64,000 bases of DNA, taken from NCBI RefSeq assembly GCF_000001735.4, contig NC_003074.8, positions 11,966,101 through 12,030,100 of the forward strand, given 5' to 3'. Below the pieces are notes generated by a model. The model made no database searches. It saw nothing but the letters and a program-made list of their open reading frames with translations, and was not told where the DNA came from. A program made the position numbers and the translations under genes. This document shows positions 59,930 to 64,000 of the stretch, piece after piece (position 1 is the stretch's first letter; every line of letters begins with the position of its first letter). The DNA comes from Arabidopsis thaliana (Eukaryota; Streptophyta; Magnoliopsida; Brassicales; Brassicaceae).

Positions 59930-61284
59930 TCAGAATACTCTGCCCCTGCTTGAGTGCACACTCACATAAAAAACCATTCTCAACAAATAACAGAGTGTAA
60001 GGAGTGAAAAAGGTTTACCTGCAAGACATAACCGCATCGTTGTGAGAGACACAATGAGGTTCTCAAGACCTGCATCCAAGGTGGGGCTGTCTGTCTGCAG
60101 CACAAGTATAGGTTTCACTTCCATGGTAAACTTCAACGGTGCAGACGACGTGGTATCTCCTTCACCAGAGCGGACAATGCGCTGAAAGCGCAACATTTGA
60201 TCAATCAGGTTCGGAAGCACCAGATGGAGAGTGGAGGAGGGGTTCGCAACTGCATTCGAACACGCCTAGATCTCATCAAAAATGAGTTTGTCAAAGTTGA
60301 AAGGTAGAGCTTTGGCCATCATGTAAAGTAGAGTGACCCTCTCTGGTTTCAGAACAGATCGGTTCACTGTGGGCATCCAATTGTGACAATAGATCTTGTT
60401 GAGCAGAGCGATCTCAGGAGATAACAACTGAGATGTGAGCATCTTCCAAGAGTTGGCTTTGCTGTTTGAGCGAGCAACATCAACTTCATCCATGGACTCA
60501 GGAACTTTAATCTTAGACATGTTCAGCGGATATGGAGGATTAGGAAGCTGAAAAATTTGATTGATGATAGCCGGGGAGAATTCGTACATGTTGCCTCTAA
60601 CGAACACGAAGTAGGCCAGTTGATCACCTTCTTCACCATCGGGAAGGTTTGCATAAAACTCCATGACAACCTCTTGCACATAAGAGTCGATCTCTGTGAC
60701 AGTAAGGAGCAGACCAGCAGTAGAGAGGAGTTGCAGAGTACTAGCGGTGTTGTTTCCATCAAGAGAAAGAAAACGCATATCGTTGAAGTATCGACCCCCG
60801 ATGAGCTTGTAGCGCCCAAGTCCTTCCGCAGTAAGAAAGCAGTTATTGTAAGAAGTCTCTGAGGAAACTTGAGCTCAGGGTACTTACGGTCACGAGCAGA
60901 GAGAAGCCGACGGTTCTCTTGATACCCGGACAGAAAGAGAGGCGGAGCAATCTGGGTAACATCACCATCTTGCAGATCTGAAGACTCAAAGACATGTTCT
61001 TCAGTCTGTCCAGCAGCAGATGCAGATCGGGTGGACTTCTTGCTAGACAACCGTCGGAGAGCAGGCGCTTTAGATCTTGTCTTTGAAGTAGCAGCAGTAC
61101 ACTGTCTCTTGCTCTGAGACGGTGCAGAGACCTTGGACTTGGTTTTCTTGGACATGTAGATGCCTGGTTCAGTCTTGGGAATGAACATCGGAACAGACGA
61201 AGGCGGTGGAGGGTCAGAAGGAGTCGCAGCGGAAGGCTGACCAGCACCAGAGACTCCTGTCAACGAGGTCGCTTCGTGATTCAT
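59930..61284 (-). pseudogene. ORF downstream of pol (env-like position, plant-transposon domain)
   Basis: The minus-strand reading begins at 61284 (MNHEATSLTGVSGAGQPS) with a basic Ser/Lys-rich region carrying KKTKSKVSAPSQSK and KTRSKAPALRRLSSKK. A frame change near 60850 leads to LSTAGLLLTVTEIDSYVQEV, VFVRGNMYEFSPAIINQIFQ and LPNPPYPLNM. That pattern resembles the 'putative plant transposon protein' domain of retroelement extra ORFs. It continues with shifts to about 59930. No clear signal peptide or transmembrane segment is visible, so an envelope role is only positional. Confidence 0.6.
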
Positions 61285-62355
61285 GATGAATTTGAGTTTA
61301 GAGATAAGGCGACCCTTTAAATTCTGAGGGTTGAGTAGCCGAAAAGGTGAATGAAACTTTTGTGGGAGCTGCTTTGGTTAAATAGCACGAGCACTTTAAG
61401 CAAAACCCTAAAAACAACACGAAAACCAAGACAGGCTGCAAAACACTAAAGCATATCCGTTAAACACTCATAAGGCCTAAAACCAGGCCCAAAACCAACA
61501 AAACAAAATCCAGACACAAAACAAACACCCAACTATACAAACGGATGTGCAACATTAATCTAAGTCTGACCATATAGAACCACAAATTCACCCAAATCAA
61601 CACTTGAATATTAACAACCACTGTCGTTCAAGAGCTGTGATTCAAACTGAATGTGAGATCTCTTCAAGTCATCCTCTAAAACAGAAACACAAAATACCAA
61701 ATACTATATATATATATATATGTATATATATACCTATATATATAATTCAAAAGCATTTGAAGGTACTTCTAAAGAAGTCAAGGAACCCACCTGTTCATAT
61801 CATTAAAGCGAGAAGGACAAATTCCAAAGTACAGAGGTTCATAGCTTACTTTGAATATGGAGAAAATAACATCTTCCTGGCCCAGTGAGATGTGCCATAC
61901 ACACTGAACATAGCAGGTTAGTCTACACTCGTCATACTCTCCATCGAAGTAGCCTCATGATGTGTGTGGTCAAAACGACGAGGGGGATTGGTAGAGCCTG
62001 TAATGAAGAAGGATGATTTGAGGGGGTACTCATAGATACACATATACTCCAAAGATAAGAAAGAATATCAATCCCTTTCTTGCCAACACACATGTTCCCC
62101 TTTTTTTTTTTTCTTTTGAACTTTCATTTGTTCATTCTTTTGGGCTTTTCTTTTTGCCTTTTTTTTTTAAAATTATTACACACCACACTCATCCTTTTTG
62201 GAAATTTTATTGAGGAAGAGCATGAAGAGCAGCTATTTTCCTGAAATGAAGTGCCAGAAAGACAGACACAATATATATATATACATATGAAAATACAAAG
62301 CTGCTGCAACTCTGGACAACGGAACGTGTTGCAATAGCTTTAACACCAAGACACA
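61285..62355 (-). other. Sirevirus spacer between pol and the extra ORF
   Basis: No protein. Contains a (TA)n tract near 61706-61740, poly-T and poly-A runs around 62100-62180, and a second TA tract near 62268-62286. The sequence is probably the leader of the downstream ORF. Confidence 0.5.
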
Positions 62356-64000
62356 TTAGTATTCACTCAGACTAATAGATTTTTTCAGATTCAAGAAACT
62401 GTTTAAATCCAATGGTTTAGTAAATATATCAGCTAATTGTTTTTCAGAGGAAACATGAGAGATCTCAACAATCTTGTTTTCAATAAGCTCACGAATGAAA
62501 TGGTGTCTAATGTCAATGTGCTTCATACGAGAGTGTTGAACATGATTCTTAGATATGTTAATTGCACTCATATTATCACAGTACACAAGCAGGGTGGTAG
62601 ATGTCATACCGTAGTCAAGCAGCATCTGTTTCATCGATAGCAACTGAGTGCAACAGCTCCCTAGAACAATATACTCAACTTCTGCAGTGGACGAAGATAC
62701 ACAGCTTTGTTTCTTGCTATGCCATGAGACTAAGTTGTTTCCCAAAAAGAAACACCCTCCTGTTGTACTTCTTCGATCATCCAGATTTCCTGCCCAATCA
62801 ACATCACAGAATCCAACAAGATTTTGATTAGTTTGTTTAGAATAAAACAATCCAACCTCGATTGTACCTTTCACATATTTGAGAATCCGTTTCACAGCAT
62901 TCAGATGTGACTTCTTTGGATTAGCCTGATATCTGGCACACCCCCCCCCCCCCACTGAAACACAGATCAGGCCTACTTGTTGTCAAGTACAGAAGACTGC
63001 CAATCATCCCACGATACAATTCTCATCAACACTCAGACCAGCTTCATCTGTAGACAGTTTGGCAGTAACACTCATGGGAGTTTTCGAGGTCTTAGCTGTC
63101 TGCATTCCAAATCTCTGAATCAACCCCTTGGCATAAGTAGACTGAGAGATATGAACTCCTTCATCAGTCTGTTTGATCTGTAGACCAAGAAAGTAGTTCA
63201 TCTCTCCAACCATACTCATCTCAAACTTTTTGGTCATGGATTCCACAAAGTCCGTGACAAGCTTCTATTTTGTGCTTCCAAACACAATATCATCCACATA
63301 AATTTGCACAATGAGGATGTCTTTTTCATCTATAAAGATGAACAAAGTTTTGTCCACACTTCCACGTTTGAAACCCTTTTCTATTAAGAACAGAGTGAGA
63401 CGCTCATACCAAGCCCTTGGTGCTTGCTTCGAACCATAAAGAGCCTTTTTAAGCTTGTAAACATGATCCGGAAAAGCAGAATCTTCAAATCCTTTAGGTT
63501 GAGACACAAACACTTCTTCCTGAATAACTCCATTCAGAAACGCACTCTTGACATCCATATGAAACAGTTTACTTTTCAACAAGCACGAGATTCCAAGAAG
63601 AAGACGGATAGATTCCAGACGTGCTACAGGGGCGAATGTCTCATCAAAATCAATTCCTTCAACCTGAGAGTATCCTTGAGCAACAAGTCTTGTTCTGTTA
63701 CGTGTCACATTGCCTTCTTCATCAGTTTTATTCTTAAAGATCCATTTAGTACCAACCACATTGACGTGAACAGGTCTTGGAACTAAATCCCAAACTTCAT
63801 GACGACAGAACTGATTTAGTTCTTCATGGCAAACATGGTACCAGAATTCATCCTCTAAGGCAATTTCAATGTTGGTAGGCTCAATGCTTGACACAAAACA
63901 AGTAAACAGAATCATATCTCTGTAGTTCATCTTTATCCCCCTGGTAGTTCTGTCTCCATCCAACTTTCCAATAACATCAGTCTCTGAATGACTTTTTGGA
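62356..64000 (-). pseudogene. Ty1/copia pol fragment: reverse transcriptase and RNase H
   Basis: The minus-strand reading enters from the right edge. RT: WDLVPRPVHVNVVGTKWIFK, RLVAQGYSQVEGIDFDETFA, SAFLNGVIQEEVFVSQPKGF and the catalytic IYVDDIVFGST (ending near 63265). A TAG follows (about 63260), then MVGEMNYFLGLQIKQ. A frame break lies around 63000, and a 13-base G run (62941-62953 on the other strand as C) causes another shift. RNase H: FCDVDWAGNLDDRRSTTGG, CVSSSTAEVEYIVLGSCC, YCDNMSAINIS and HIDIRHHFIRELI, ending at 62356. Integrase and gag lie beyond the window. Confidence 0.92.

Larger units (their letters stand above)
58964..64000 (-). mobile_element. Sirevirus-like Ty1/copia retrotransposon, runs off the right edge
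   Basis: The 3' LTR is 58964-59521 (about 558 bp, TG..CA); the left border is set where UPM1 homology ends. On the minus strand AAAAAGGGGGAGATTGAAG precedes the LTR, the purine tract typical of Sireviruses. Pol (RT and RNase H) lies at 62356-64000 and another ORF at 59930-61284 lies downstream of pol, as the env-like ORF of Sireviruses does. The 5' LTR and gag are outside the window. Confidence 0.8.

Noticed and set aside
62941..62953. Thirteen-base C run as a functional slippage site in pol
   Set aside because: Copia RNase H is not known to need frameshifting here, and the run replaces conserved residues; decay or a sequencing error is more likely.

Overview
The window is nuclear DNA of a flowering plant, almost certainly a Brassicaceae species close to Arabidopsis. 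It is AT-rich and has spliced genes with GT-AG introns. Two host genes resemble the Arabidopsis ABHD17-like hydrolase and AVT6-type amino-acid transporter that I recall as neighbours on chromosome 3 (At3g30380/At3g30390; from memory, not searched). Many nested transposons suggest pericentromeric or otherwise repeat-rich chromatin.

Layout. 1-7.9 kb: mostly non-genic, with a possible gene 5' end leaving the left edge, a small Helitron (2057-2516), a 1.2-kb MITE packed with E2F-type sites (3472-4698) and another small inverted-repeat element (6.03-6.95 kb). 8.3-13.5 kb: the two intact host genes, converging tail to tail about 0.5 kb apart. 13.9-17.0 kb: a large fold-back element, a second E2F-site MITE and a possible MULE relic.

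17.04-29.47 kb: the most unusual part. Six 1.86-kb tandem units each carry a copy of a small secreted six-cysteine gene (ECA1/prolamin-like type); three are open and three are broken. The array lies between two direct copies of one hAT-like element. The outermost ends of the block carry a perfect 8-bp direct repeat (ATAAACAC), as if the whole 12.4 kb had inserted as one composite hAT transposon. Units 3-4 and 5-6 are a nearly identical 3.72-kb duplication, and a SINE has landed in unit 1.

31.3-47.5 kb: a non-autonomous Athila-type Ty3 retrotransposon on the minus strand. It has LTRs, PBS, PPT, gag and protease but no RT or integrase. Its left LTR is split by a 9.5-kb CACTA (En/Spm) element with perfect ends and a TAA target duplication. 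That CACTA has decayed TNPD-like and TNPA-like genes and is itself interrupted by an 896-bp hAT MITE with TSD ATGATAGT. 47.5-51.9 kb: two fold-back elements with E2F-site arms and low-complexity hairpin interiors.

52.4-64 kb: a relic of the siroheme-pathway gene UPM1, broken by three LTR elements: a copia solo LTR upstream, a Ty3 chromovirus in the first coding part, and a Sirevirus-like Ty1/copia element (minus strand, with an extra ORF after pol) that truncates it and runs off the right edge.

Only the two host genes and up to three small secreted-protein copies look capable of making full proteins. Nearly everything else is transposon sequence in nested layers, which gives a relative order: Athila, then CACTA, then hAT MITE; and UPM1 copy, then chromovirus and Sirevirus.
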